From assembly GCF_031143425.1 (NCBI RefSeq), contig NC_090445.1:1581470049-1581534048 (forward strand): 64,000 bases of DNA. Direction: 5' to 3'. The DNA comes from Pleurodeles waltl (taxonomy: Eukaryota; Chordata; Amphibia; Caudata; Salamandridae). Shown in pieces: positions 1-9,415 of the stretch (position 1 is the stretch's first letter; each line of letters starts with the position of its first letter). A program made the translations under genes and the position numbers. The notes under the pieces are model-generated. The model did no database searches, was not told where the DNA came from, and saw only the letters and a program-made list of their open reading frames with translations.

Positions 1-892
1 GTAGGCAAACTTCAAAGAGAAGTCTTAGTAGTGAACAAGACCCTGCCTTCCCCTGCCCTCGCCCCAGACACACTCCTGGGGGTTGGAGACTGCTTTGTGT
101 GAGGACAGACACAGCCCTATTCAGGTGCAAGTGTCAGCTCCTCCCACCCCTGTAGCTCAGGAAGACCCATCAGCCTGGTGATGGGCCATCAGGATATGCA
201 AGGCACACCTCAGCTCCATTTGTATGACTGTCTAGAGAGAATACACAAACAGTCCAACTGTCATCCTAACCCAGACGTGTATTCAGCAGACAGGCAGAGG
301 GACAGAATGATTAAGCAATAAAATGGTGACTTTCTAAATGTGGCATTTTCAAACTTACAATTCAAAAACCAACCTCAGCAAAAGATGTATTTTTAAATTG
401 GGAGTTCAGAGACCCCATTCTCTATATCTCTATTTGCTCCCAATGGGAAATTACATTTAAAATATATTTTAAGGCAATCCCCATGTTACCTTAGGGCAGA
501 GATAGTCCTTGCAATAGTGAAACATTAATTTAGCAGTGTTTTACTGTCAGGACATGGAAAACGCACCAGTACATGTCCTACATTTTAAATACACTGCACT
601 CTGCGCATGGCGCTGCCTATGGCCTACTTTAGAGGTGAGGTACATGCAGTAAAAGGGAAGGTTTGGGCCTGGCAAGTGGGTGCACATGCTAGGTTGAAAT
701 GACAGTTTAAGACTGCACCCACAGATGCTGCAGTGACAGGTCTGAGACATTTTTACAGGGCTACATATTTGGTTGGCACAATCAGTGCTGCAGGCCCACC
801 AGTAGCATTTGATTTACAGGCCCTGGGCACATATAGTGCACTTTATTAGGGGCTTACTAGTAAATCAAAATGTCAATCATGGATAAACCAAC
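1..892. other. no gene seen; end of an older repeat that L1 split
   Basis: I see no coding region here; the only open frame (547-750, minus) has no recognisable similarity. Bases of about 820-892 read like the left half of a dispersed repeat, and the text seems to resume at about 10,411, immediately after the L1 3' tail. I infer that L1 inserted into this older repeat. A clear L1 target-site duplication was not found. Confidence 0.4.
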
Positions 893-1029
893 CATCAAGG
901 GGCATGGCCTGACCTGTAGAGACGGCGGACGCGTAAGCGCTTCTCTCCGTCTGGGCCCCACGAAAATCCTTCACATATAGCCTCTGCGGCGGTCTGAAGT
1001 GGTCACCGGTCGCAAGGAGAAATGGGGGC

Positions 1030-1700
1030 ATGAGAGTGGAGCCTCAGACATCAGTCGGCTCCAGTGCAGAAGAGGCAGCGGAGACGCCGGGAGACTGACA
1101 CACTTGGTGACGGTGGTATAGCCGTCACCGAGGGCAGCAGGCATGCAGAGGGGAGCACCGTGGATCGCTGTCACCTGAAAGCCTGAGAGTGCTGCTTCTT
1201 GCGCAGTGGGGTGCCGACCAGCGGGCCCCTCCGTGAAAATTGGGGCACCGGGTGCGGCACTGGGACGGTGCAGCAGCCCTGCCGCAGGGCACATGAAGTG
1301 ACGACGGAAGACCTGGAGGGTCAAATACACTCCACGAATCACTGCAGCCAGGAGAGCTACAGGGCGCCGCATTGTACACAGTGGGGTGGCAGCCGGCGGA
1401 ACGCATCCGTAACCGTTTGGGTCCCGGGGAACGGCACTGAAGCGGTGTGACGGCCCTGCCGTGGGGCACATGAAGTTATGATAGAGGACCTGGGGGAGCA
1501 AACACATGCCCCGGATCGCGTTGGCCTGAAGAGCTCGAGGACGCCACTTGTCACGCGGTAGGGTGCTGGCCAGCAGAGCACCTCCGTGAAGGTTGGGGCC
1601 CTGGAGGCCAGCATTGAGGCGGTACGGCAGCCCCGACTAGAGGCACACAAGGAGCAGACAGGAGACCTGGGCGAGCAAACACATGCCAGAAGAGTAACTG
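1030..1700 (+). repeat. L1 5' UTR monomers (~176-bp period)
   Basis: Three diverged monomers start at about 1206, 1381 and 1557, each opening with GTGGGGTG/GTAGGGTG and sharing blocks such as CCTCCGTGAA, GGGCACATGAAGT and GACCTGG..GAGCAAACACATGCC. The end of a fourth monomer seems to precede them. The stretch is CpG-rich and sits directly upstream of ORF1. In mouse L1, tandem 5' UTR monomers act as promoters, so a promoter role here is inferred. Short open frames on either strand in this stretch are composition artefacts. Confidence 0.6.
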
Positions 1701-2168
1701 TGCCGCCACACCTGACACACATGCAGCAAGGTGAGAGGAGGGGAGTGCCTATCCTGGGGCGCTGAGCAGCTGAGCTTGGGGCAGTGGACCGGAGCAGCAG
1801 GGCCAGTGAAGCAGTGTGAGCTGCATGGACCCTCTCAAGCCATAACCCGACCAAACCGGGCCTCTGGGGACCGCGCATGGCCGTTGGGTGCCCGTACAGG
1901 AGCAACAATCAGTCCTACAGACATCGCTGGCTTTGGTCTGCCTTCGCGCTCCCCCAACCTTGGTGCCTGCATTGGAGAGGGGTGAACCAGGACCGGTGGT
2001 GGTTCACCGCTGGGGGATACCTGTCCCCCCTGGCACTGGGCCCCCTCTTGATCGGCCTCGCTCCAGGGAGCGAACAAGTACCCCTCAGGGTGGTTGCTGG
2101 AACCACAACTAACCTGCTGTTGAAGCCACAACTGGTCAGGCTGCATGACCACTTAGGGCCAGAACAGG

Positions 2169-2316
2169 ATGAAGTCACAGGCGGTGCGACGCGAAGGTGA
2201 CATGGCCCAAATGGATAAGGCAAACCCAGTGCTGCACTCATTGCAGGACACGCTGGACAAGATCCTGGAAGCTATAGAGGAATCAAAACTACACTCCAGT
2301 GGGAGATTGGACAGGT
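2169..2316 (+). pseudogene. L1 ORF1 N-terminal part (split by insertion)
   Basis: From the ATG at 2169 the frame reads about 49 codons with an L1 ORF1-like N-terminal segment (short motifs DTLDKILEAIEES and GRLDR). This is the start of the ORF1p coiled coil. It stops abruptly at the target-site duplication of the inserted satellite element and resumes at 4875. The two halves are one nucleotide out of frame at the junction, so ORF1 probably carried an indel as well as the insertion. ORF1p normally trimerises and binds the L1 RNA; this copy cannot. Confidence 0.75.
2302..2316. other. 15-bp target-site duplication, left copy
   Basis: GGAGATTGGACAGGT occurs here and again at 4875-4889, with nothing between except the tandem array and its hairpin end. 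The bases outside the two copies match the uninterrupted L1 ORF1 reading on either side. A perfect 15-bp duplication is typical of target-primed reverse transcription and argues that the array arrived as a mobile element, not by local amplification. Confidence 0.9.
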
Positions 2317-2435
2317 AACACAAAAGGATGATGGACGGAGTGCTGAACAATGCAAACACTCACCCCCAGTCACAGAGCTGGGTTTAATCCATCATTCTTT
2401 TGCTCACCATGCCACCCCAGGTTGGACCCAGCCAT

Positions 2436-2443
2436 ATGCAAAT
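2436..2443. promoter_or_regulatory. octamer ATGCAAAT in satellite units
   Basis: ATGCAAAT lies in the block CAGCCATATGCAAATCAG and recurs at the same place in most units (for example near 3086, 3408, 3730 and 4052; unit 2 reads TTGCAAAT). Newt satellite 2 is reported to be transcribed from an snRNA-type promoter that uses an octamer and a proximal element. I did not identify a convincing proximal element, so the promoter role is inference. Confidence 0.5.
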
Positions 2444-2518
2444 CAGCCTTGACCCTCTTCCTCATCGAAACAGTCCAGCCCGAACTGCCAAACCAGGTCC
2501 TCCCCAGACCGGAAACAA

Positions 2519-2567
2519 GCATCCTGGGACCAGTTTTAGGGTGTCACCCTTCATCAGCCAGGTTAGC
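2519..2567 (-). ncRNA. hammerhead ribozyme copy 1 (core mutated)
   Basis: On the minus strand: stem I CCTGG, core CTGATGA, stem II AGGGT/ACCCT with triloop GAC, then AAAAC instead of GAAAC, then TGGTC and the stem I partner CCAGG. The invariant G12 of the core is changed to A, so cleavage is expected to be lost or strongly reduced. Confidence 0.85.
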
Positions 2568-2840
2568 TTGAATCCAGTGGCACAGTGAGCAAGGGACCCA
2601 CATCTGGGCATACCCTTCCCACTTAGGGCAACTTTAACAACACAAAAGGATAATGGACGGAGTGCTGAACAATGCAAACACTCACCCCCAGTCACAGATC
2701 TGGATTTAATCCATTGTTCTTTTGCTCACCATGCCACCCGAGGTTGGACCCAGCCATTTGCAAATCAGTCTTGACCCTGTTCCTCATGGGAACAGTCCAG
2801 CCCAAACTACCAAACCAGGTCCGCCCCAGACTGGAAACAA

Positions 2841-2889
2841 GCATCCTGTGACCGGTTTCAGGGTATCACCCTTCATCAGCCAGGCTAGC
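2841..2889 (-). ncRNA. hammerhead ribozyme copy 2
   Basis: Core CTGATGA, stem II AGGGT/ACCCT with loop GAT, GAAAC, two-nucleotide loop CG, cleavage triplet GTC. The first stem I pair next to the cleavage site is lost (ACAGG against CCTGG); the remaining four pairs are kept. Catalytic core intact, so probably active but weakened. Confidence 0.85.
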
Positions 2890-3168
2890 TTGAATCCAGT
2901 GGCACAGTGAGCAAGGGACCCGGTCTGGGCATACCCTTCCCACTTAGGGCAACTGGCAACTTTGGCAACACAAAAGGATGATGGACGGAGTGCTGAACAA
3001 TGCAAACTCTCACCCCCAGTCACATATCTAGGTTTAATCCATTGTTCTTTTGGTCACCATGCCACTTCAGGTTGGACCCAGCCATATGCAAATCAGTCTT
3101 GACCCTGCTCCTCATGGGAACAGCCCAGCCCAAACTGCCAAACCATATCCTCCACAGACCGGAAACAG

Positions 3169-3217
3169 GCATCCTGCAACCGGTTTCAGGGTATCACCCT
3201 TCATCAGCCAGGCTAGC
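3169..3217 (-). ncRNA. hammerhead ribozyme copy 3 (GTT cleavage triplet)
   Basis: Core CTGATGA and GAAAC are intact. The cleavage triplet is GTT rather than GTC, and the stem I partner begins GCAGG. Hammerheads tolerate some NUH triplets but GUC is the natural and fastest one, so this copy is probably slow. Confidence 0.8.
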
Positions 3218-3490
3218 TTGAATCCAGTTGCACAGTGAGCAAAGGACCCACGTCTGGGCATACCCTTCCCACTTAGGGCAACTTTAGCAACACAAAAGCA
3301 TGATGGACGGAAGGCTGAACAATGCAAACACTCACCCCCAGTCACAGATCTGGGTTTAATCCATCGTTCTTTTGCTCACCATGCCACCCCAGGTTGGACC
3401 CAGCCATATGCAAATCAGTCTTGACCCTGTTCCTCATCGGAACAGTCCAACCCGAACTGCCAAACCAGGTCCTCCCCAGACCAGAAACAA

Positions 3491-3539
3491 GCATCCTGGG
3501 AGCGGTTTCAGGGTATCACCCTTCATCAGCCAGGCTAAC
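3491..3539 (-). ncRNA. hammerhead ribozyme copy 4 (stem III mutated)
   Basis: Core CTGATGA, stem II and GAAAC are intact, but the segment before cleavage reads CGCTC instead of YGGTC. That removes the second of only two stem III base pairs and alters the NUH triplet context. Activity is doubtful. Confidence 0.8.
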
Positions 3540-3811
3540 TTGAATCAGTGGCACAGTGAGCAAGGGACCCACGTCTGGGCATACTCTTCCCACTTAGGGC
3601 AACTTTAGCAACACAAAAGGATGATGGATGGAGTGCTGAACAATGCAAACACTCACCCCCAGTCACAGATCAGGGTTTAATCCATCGTTCTTTTGCTCAC
3701 CATGTCACCCGAGGTTGGACCCAGCCATATGCAAATCAGTCTTGACCCTGTTCCTCATGTGAAGAGTCCAGCCCAAACTACCAAACCAGGTCCTCCCCAG
3801 ACTGGAAACAA

Positions 3812-3860
3812 GCACCCTGGGACCAGTTTCAGGGTGTCACCCTTCATCAGCCAGGCTAGC
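3812..3860 (-). ncRNA. hammerhead ribozyme copy 5 (intact consensus)
   Basis: All elements are present on the minus strand: stem I CCTGG paired with CCAGG, core CTGATGA, five-pair stem II AGGGT/ACCCT with loop GAC, GAAAC, two-pair stem III closed by loop TG, triplet GTC. The predicted cut follows the C complementary to base 3821. This is a type I hammerhead with the minimal stem III known from newt satellite 2. Confidence 0.92.
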
Positions 3861-4133
3861 TTGAATCCAGTGGCACAGTGAGCAAGGGACCCACGGTTGA
3901 GCATACCCTTCCCACTTAGGGCAACTTTAGCAACACAAAAGGATGATGGACGGAGTGCTGAACAATGCAAACACTCACCCCCAGTCACATATCTGGGTTT
4001 AATCCATTGTTCTTTTGGTCACCATGCCACTCCAGGTTGGACCCAGCCATATGCAAATCAGTCTTGACCCTACTCCTCATGGGAACAGCCCAGCCCAAAC
4101 TGCCAAACCATATCCTCCCCAGACCGGAAACAG

Positions 4134-4182
4134 GCATCCTGGGACCAGTTTCAGGGTATCACCCTTCATCAGCCAGGCTAGC
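4134..4182 (-). ncRNA. hammerhead ribozyme copy 6 (intact consensus)
   Basis: Same architecture as copy 5 with stem II loop GAT; core, stems and the GTC triplet are all intact. Copies 5 and 6 are adjacent, so a transcript across both could release a ~322-nt monomer. Confidence 0.92.
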
Positions 4183-4443
4183 TTGAATCCAGTGGCACAG
4201 TGATCAAGGGACCCACGTCTGGGCATACCCTTCCCACTTGGGGTAACTTTAGCAACACAAAAGGATGATGGACGGAGTGCTGAACAATCCAAACACTCAC
4301 CCCCACTCACAGATCTGGGTTTAATCCACCGTTCTTTTGCTCACCATGCCACCCCAGGTTGGACCCAGCCATAGGCAAATCAGTCCTAATGGGAACAGTC
4401 CAGCCCAAACTGCCAAACCAGGTCCTCCCCAGACCAGAAGCAA

Positions 4444-4492
4444 GCATCCTGGGACCAATTTTAAGGTATCATCCTTCATCAGCCGGGCTGGC
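4444..4492 (-). ncRNA. hammerhead ribozyme copy 7 (decayed)
   Basis: CTGATGA is kept, but the second core segment reads AAAAT instead of GAAAC, stem II has lost pairs, and stem I has a C:G change (CCCGG). Expected inactive. It lies in the shortened seventh unit next to the foldback end. Confidence 0.8.
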
Positions 4493-4560
4493 TTGAATCC
4501 AGTGGCACAGTGAGCAAGGGACCCATGTCTGGGCATACCCTAGCCACTTAGGGCACACAA

Positions 4561-4873
4561 GGCAATATCACAAAATAAAATGATGGACGGGGTGTTGAAA
4601 CTTTTCAAACACTCACCCTCAGTCACAGATCTGGGTTGAATCTATTGTTATTTTGCTTGCCACGTCACCCCAGTTCCGACCCAGCTTTATGCAAATTAGT
4701 CTTGACCCTACTCTCCATAGGAGACTGATTTGCACATAGCTGGGTCCGAACAGGGGTGACGTGGCAAGCACAATAACAATGGATTAAACCCAGATCTGTG
4801 ACTGGGGGTGAGTGTTTGAAAAGTTTCAACACTCCGTCCATCATTTAATTTCATTTTATTTTGTGATATTGCC
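4561..4873. repeat. foldback (hairpin) terminus of the satellite element
   Basis: Two inverted arms, about 4561-4701 and 4723-4873, are separated by about 21 bases. They begin GGCAATATCACAAAAT and end in its reverse complement. The arms are half-units of the same satellite (they include the ATGATGGACGG, CACAGATCTGGGTT and ATGCAAAT-like blocks), one in each orientation. The hammerhead part of the unit is absent. The outer edge is only one base from the target-site duplication, so the hairpin was part of the inserted molecule. Confidence 0.85.
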
Positions 4874-4874
4874 T

Positions 4875-4889
4875 GGAGATTGGACAGGT
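4875..4889. other. 15-bp target-site duplication, right copy
   Basis: Second copy of the 15-bp repeat found at 2302-2316. L1 ORF1 resumes through it without a gap. Confidence 0.9.
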
Positions 4890-5826
4890 GTCGGTGGAAT
4901 TGGGGCTGTTGAGAGCAGACCACCAGAAACTGGCGGATAGGGTCTACGGCGCGGAGACTGCACTCACGGATTTGGCCCCCACCCAACAGGAGCTTAAAGC
5001 CACTATTGTGCTGTTGACAGTGCGTGTCCAACGACTGGAACGATGGGCCGAAGATGCCGAAGGCCGTAACCGGCAGAACAATGTGCAAATCATAGAACTC
5101 CCGGAGGGGGGCGAGGGCACTGATATGGTGACCTATCTAGAAAAATGGATGAGACTGGAGGTCCCCAGAGAACAACTCACCCCCTTTTTTGCTTTAAAGA
5201 GAGCTCACTGGGTACTGTTGCGACCACTTGCCACGGGACGGACCCCACGAGCGGTGGTGGCTAAGCTGCTGCACTACAGAGACAGAGACATCTTGCTGCA
5301 GCGATCCAGGTAGGCCGGGCCCTTCCGTGTGGAAAATGGATCAGTGACCCTGTTCCCGGACTTCACTGCAGAGGTGCAGTCCAGGCGGGCCTCCTACACA
5401 ATGGTGAGGAGGGCAAAGTGAGATGCAGGCATACAGTACTCGCTTCTATTCCCGGCCAGGATGAGGGTAATCATGGATGGCCACACTACTTTTCTCCAAA
5501 CTCCAGAGGAGGCGTGATAGTGGTTGGAGGCACATAGGACAGGAGGGGACCACCATGACACAAAGGAATTGTCATCACGGCGAGGTACCAGGAAAACGAG
5601 GAGACAACGGAACAGACTCCACCTGGGCGCGGGGCCAACCCCAGTGCAAATCGCGCTGGACAGGCGAGCTGCCCTGGAAGCAGTCGCTTTGCTGAGACAG
5701 GCGGAATCAATGAGCAAGGTCAGCGGAGGTGACTCGGATAATCGGACCCACTCCACACGCTCAGAATCTCAGCATTCTGATGAAGCTCCAAGAGTGACAC
5801 CCCAAACTGCTGATGATCTGGGATGA
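4875..5826 (+). pseudogene. L1 ORF1 central and C-terminal part
   Basis: After the insertion, L1 ORF1 resumes with a coiled-coil end (SVELGLLRADHQKL), then the RNA-recognition domain with motifs typical of L1 ORF1p (NNVQIIELPEG near 5073-5105; FFALKRAH; LLHYRDRDILL near 5266-5298) and a C-terminal domain readable in shifted frames up to 5826 (VTLFPDFTAEVQ near 5347; YSLLFPARMRV). A stop at 5311-5313 and later frame changes break it. ORF1p is the nucleic-acid chaperone of L1 particles. Confidence 0.85.
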
Positions 5827-6134
5827 TCCTTAACTGGCGACACCGACCTCCCATCCGGGGCACTAGCCTGCAACGGGGGTCGCGATGACAACGGACCCCA
5901 TCCAGATTCTCGACTGCCTTTCACCGAATGGCGAGAACACCATATGACCATTGCGGTGCTGCCGTGGGGAATGGGAGTTGGGGAATAAGGTTACTTGTTT
6001 TTAGTGTGCGTAGGTGGTTAGACACTCAGGCATTACTCCTGACTGTGGTGTCACTGGGCCCAGAGCTGGCAGTGAAGTACAGATGTTACCAAGGGGGGTG
6101 GACATTTCTCCTCGACCCAGACCCCATCTAGTGG

Positions 6135-6870
6135 CGGATTACAAATTGATAACCTGGAATATCACACACCACAAGATCCTGGCATACCTAAAGAGAAGGG
6201 GGTACATATAGTGCTACTACAAGAAACACACCTCATCTCCCTGGAAGTAGACAAGGTACGATGCATATGGAGAGGGCAGATATTTGGCACCACGTATTCG
6301 GCCTTTGCACGGGGCACCATGATATGGGTAAGGGCAGGGGTTCCATTTGAGCCCACACACATAGACACGGACCAGGAAGGCAGATGTGTAATAATAGAAG
6401 GCAGGCTGCACGGCAAACAAGTGGTGCTGAGCTGTGTGTACAGGAACAGAGCCACTTCTGGCAGGTCTTGACGGGGCGATTGGCCAGGTCCCCAGGTGGG
6501 AGACTACTGGTGGAGACTAGTGTGCTAGATACTGTACTGTACTGGACCGCCCTCTTCCTCCTTTACCAGGGGCGACAGCACACAAGATATCGAAGGCTCT
6601 GAATGAATGGATGACACACTGGGGGTTAGAGGACATTTGCCGGGTCCAACCCCCAGGATAGGGACTACTCATATTACTCGGGCCTCCACCAGCTCCACAC
6701 CAGAATTGATTGGGTGTTGTGCACTGGCACGATTACCCCGGAGATAGCATACTCTGAATATCTGGGCCGAACACTATCGGACCATAGCCCATTACTTATC
6801 ACCTGGCGGGACATGGGGATGAGGGCCCTCATCCCGTTAAGGGCGGCTTCAACCGACAACCCTGGAGAAT
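6135..6870 (+). pseudogene. L1 ORF2 endonuclease domain (broken)
   Basis: Pieces in different frames give an apurinic-like endonuclease: ITWNITHHKILAYLKRRG (6149-6204), LLQETHL (6214-6234), FGTTYSAFARGTMIWVRAG (6283-6339) and a late DHSPLL motif near 6781. The E in QETH and the DH near the end match catalytic positions of this fold. Stops and frameshifts lie between the pieces. The domain would nick target DNA for primed reverse transcription. Confidence 0.8.
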
Positions 6871-7289
6871 CCAGTATACAGGGAGGGAGTTAGGTCTCAT
6901 CTCCTGGGTCAATTGGTGGGGATCTGACGCACCCTTGAGACTGAACTAAACCAATTGGAAAAAGATATACATGATAGGGATAACGAGCAGGGCCTGGATC
7001 CGACGACGCAGCAGGGACTCCTTAAAGCAAGGGAGTCCTATAACCAAGTACTTGAAAGGCTACGCTGTCACGACTACCAGAGACACCTAACATCCTTACA
7101 CGCAGAGGAGGGGAAGTCCGGTAAACTACTTGCATGGTTGGTGCGGGCCAGAGGTGAGAGTGCCCGATCACAAGTGTGCGGGGAGTGAATGGGAGACGTG
7201 TATGCCCCACTTGAAATAAATTAAGCTTTTAAATCATATTACACGACCCTCTATAGACAACTCGAGGAGCACCTGCCACAGTAGCTGGG

Positions 7290-8260
7290 ATGACACTTGC
7301 AGTCCCTTCCACTCAGTACTTTAAAAAAAGAGGCTAGGGACCCCCTGGATACACCAATCACCTTAGAAGAGGTTAAAACCGCTATTGCACAATCAGCACC
7401 AGGCAAGACGCCAGGCTCTGATGGACTCCCTGTGGAGTTTGACAAAACATATGCAAATATTCTATCACCGATACTGGCTGACCTTTACACTGAGGCGTTT
7501 GACAGAGGCATACTTCCTAGGACACTACGGGAGGTGTTAGTGGTCCTCCTGCCCATGACCAAAGCATGCAAGGCTTCAGTGACTGACTTCAGACCTCTGT
7601 CCATGTTAAAATGTGACTTCAAGATCCTGAGTAAAACCCTAGCTAATAGGTTGTTACAACACGTACTCCACCTCATACACGAAGACCAGAATGGTTTTGT
7701 ACCTGAACATAACACCTCCCTGAACCTGAGAAAGCTATTCACACTTCTACATAGACCAGGTGAGGAGCACACCCTGGGGCTGTCCTTCTTTCGGTAGATC
7801 TTGAGAAAGCATTTGACTCCTTAAGGTGGGATTATTTGCAGTCAGTAATGACTTGAATGGGCCTAGGGGAGAAATGGACGTGATGGGTCGAACTGCTATA
7901 CTGTCAGCCGGTGGCGAGGGTGAGGGCGGGTGGGGTGGTATCAGCCACTTATCCCATATTCTGAGGCACCAGGCAGGGATGCCCCCTTTCACCTTCTATT
8001 GAACCTCTCACAGCACAGTTTTGAATGGAGGGACAGTGTAGAGGGGTGCAGTGGGGTCAGGGGGAACATGTCACATCGCTATATGCTGACGACCTACTAA
8101 TTTACCTATGGTATGACACATCAGGAATCCCCTCTCTGGTTGAGGAATTTGGGGGTCCATCTGGCCTCTGAGTAAACAGGAAAAAGACTTACGTCTTCCC
8201 ACTGACTGCGGGCGAGGAGCACCCCTCCTCCTGCCCTCTTGATATCCCATGGTCCCACCG
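7290..8260 (+). pseudogene. L1 ORF2 reverse transcriptase (broken)
   Basis: An open stretch (7297-7797) carries RT blocks typical of L1: ITLEEVKTAIAQSAPGKTPG, DGLPVEF, DFRPLSMLKCDFKILSKTLANRL and HEDQNGFV. After a stop at 7795-7797 the frame changes; VDLEKAFDSL lies near 7795-7825 and the catalytic LYADDLLIYL block near 8074-8105. The catalytic DD is preserved but several stops make the enzyme untranslatable. Confidence 0.88.
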
Positions 8261-8599
8261 CACTTTCAGATATCTGGGCATACAGGTATTTCACGATCTA
8301 CAAGATCTCCGCAACGGGAATCTAGGTGCACACTCCGGTCCTTAAGGTCGTGCATGGCGTTCTGGCGCTCTCTTAAGCTCTCCATGATGGCCCGAGTGTT
8401 GTTATCCAAAATGATTATGGTACCCTGCCTATTGTACTACTTTACTAACCTCCCGGTGACTATACCGATGAGCTGGTTCAGAGAATTGAATGTGCTCCTT
8501 GGGAGCTCCTTAGGGATGGGGGCCGACAGCAAATGTCTTTGTCCACCCTTCGCCGCCCCACTGGAGGAGGTGGACTGGGGTTCCAGACTTTAAATTATA

Positions 8600-9415
8600 T
8601 TATTTATCATGCCAATTCCAGTGGGTCGCTAGGTGGTTGGCGGGTGCGAACCGTCTGGATCTTACCACATCCCCAGGCAATATAATTACTGACCTTTTGC
8701 TGGCTGCTATGCCAGGATCACCTTGCCAAAGCGGAACGTCAAGCTGAAGGTGGCCCTGGCCTGCTAGAGATGATGTCTGAGACGCATGGGAGTAACAGTG
8801 GCCTACTCCCCTGAGATACGATTGACTGGGATACCCCTGGGGACACCTGGCCACACCTTGCTACAAAGCCAAATGGGGGCTTGGACTCAGGTGAGAGTGA
8901 CGACCCTAGGGGACATCTTCCGAGAGGGTGTTCTATGCCCATTCACGGAGTTAATGGAGGAGGATGTGGTCCCAGGGGGACAATTCCTGCTGTATCAGAC
9001 GTTGATACATGCTGTGAGGGCATTGTAGCCCACGATCAACACAGAGCCAGAGACCCATACAATACTACACCTTTTATTGACCGTAGGGGAAGATACTCAT
9101 TTGATCACCCAGCTCTACAGAGCCCATACTGAAGCTTCCCTGGAGTCCTTACACACCCTACGGACGAAATGGGAGGGGAAGTTTGGGAAAGAGTTAACGG
9201 ACACAGAATGGCAGAAGGTTCTGGCATTCCTCCTTAGAGTGTCCCGAAATATACGCTTCCGATACATCCAATATAATTACTTGCACAGAACATACCTCAC
9301 CCCTCACAGGCTCAGAGTAATATATGGAGTTGAACCCAGGGAATGTCCCAGATGCAACACTGTAGACCCAGATTTCGACCACATGGTCTGGGAATGCCCC
9401 GATATACTGAGGTAA
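8600..9415 (+). pseudogene. L1 ORF2 C-terminal region
   Basis: The open stretch 9077-9415 ends with a conserved L1 C-terminal domain: WQKVL, a YNYLHRTYLTPHRL block, then CPRCNTVDPDFDHMVWECP, a CX2C...H...C zinc-like motif that closes many fish and amphibian L1 ORF2 proteins. The segment 8600-9076 is the degraded region between RT and this domain. Confidence 0.8.

Larger units (their letters stand above)
2317..4874 (-). mobile_element. retrozyme-like insertion: newt Sat2-type tandem array with hammerhead ribozymes
   Basis: Seven tandem units of about 322 bp (starting near 2317, 2638, 2966, 3288, 3610, 3933 and 4255; the seventh is shortened) are followed by a foldback end. Each unit has a hammerhead ribozyme on the minus strand and most have an octamer ATGCAAAT on the plus strand. 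The array is flanked by a 15-bp target-site duplication inside L1 ORF1. Newt satellite 2 is a ~330-bp repeat with a self-cleaving hammerhead and an snRNA-type promoter (established knowledge), and animal retrozymes are small hammerhead-bearing retroelements thought to move with Penelope-type enzymes. Identity with Sat2 is by motif and length, not alignment. No protein is encoded; the repeated 62-78-codon frames are artefacts of the repeat. Confidence 0.85.

Noticed and set aside
971..2241. Overlapping open frames on both strands of the L1 5' UTR
   Set aside because: GC-rich monomer repeats produce long open frames; none has a domain.
2350..4536. Repeated 62-78-codon open frames on both strands of the satellite array
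   Set aside because: They recur every ~322 bp because the DNA unit repeats; there is no start context or domain, and some copies are broken.
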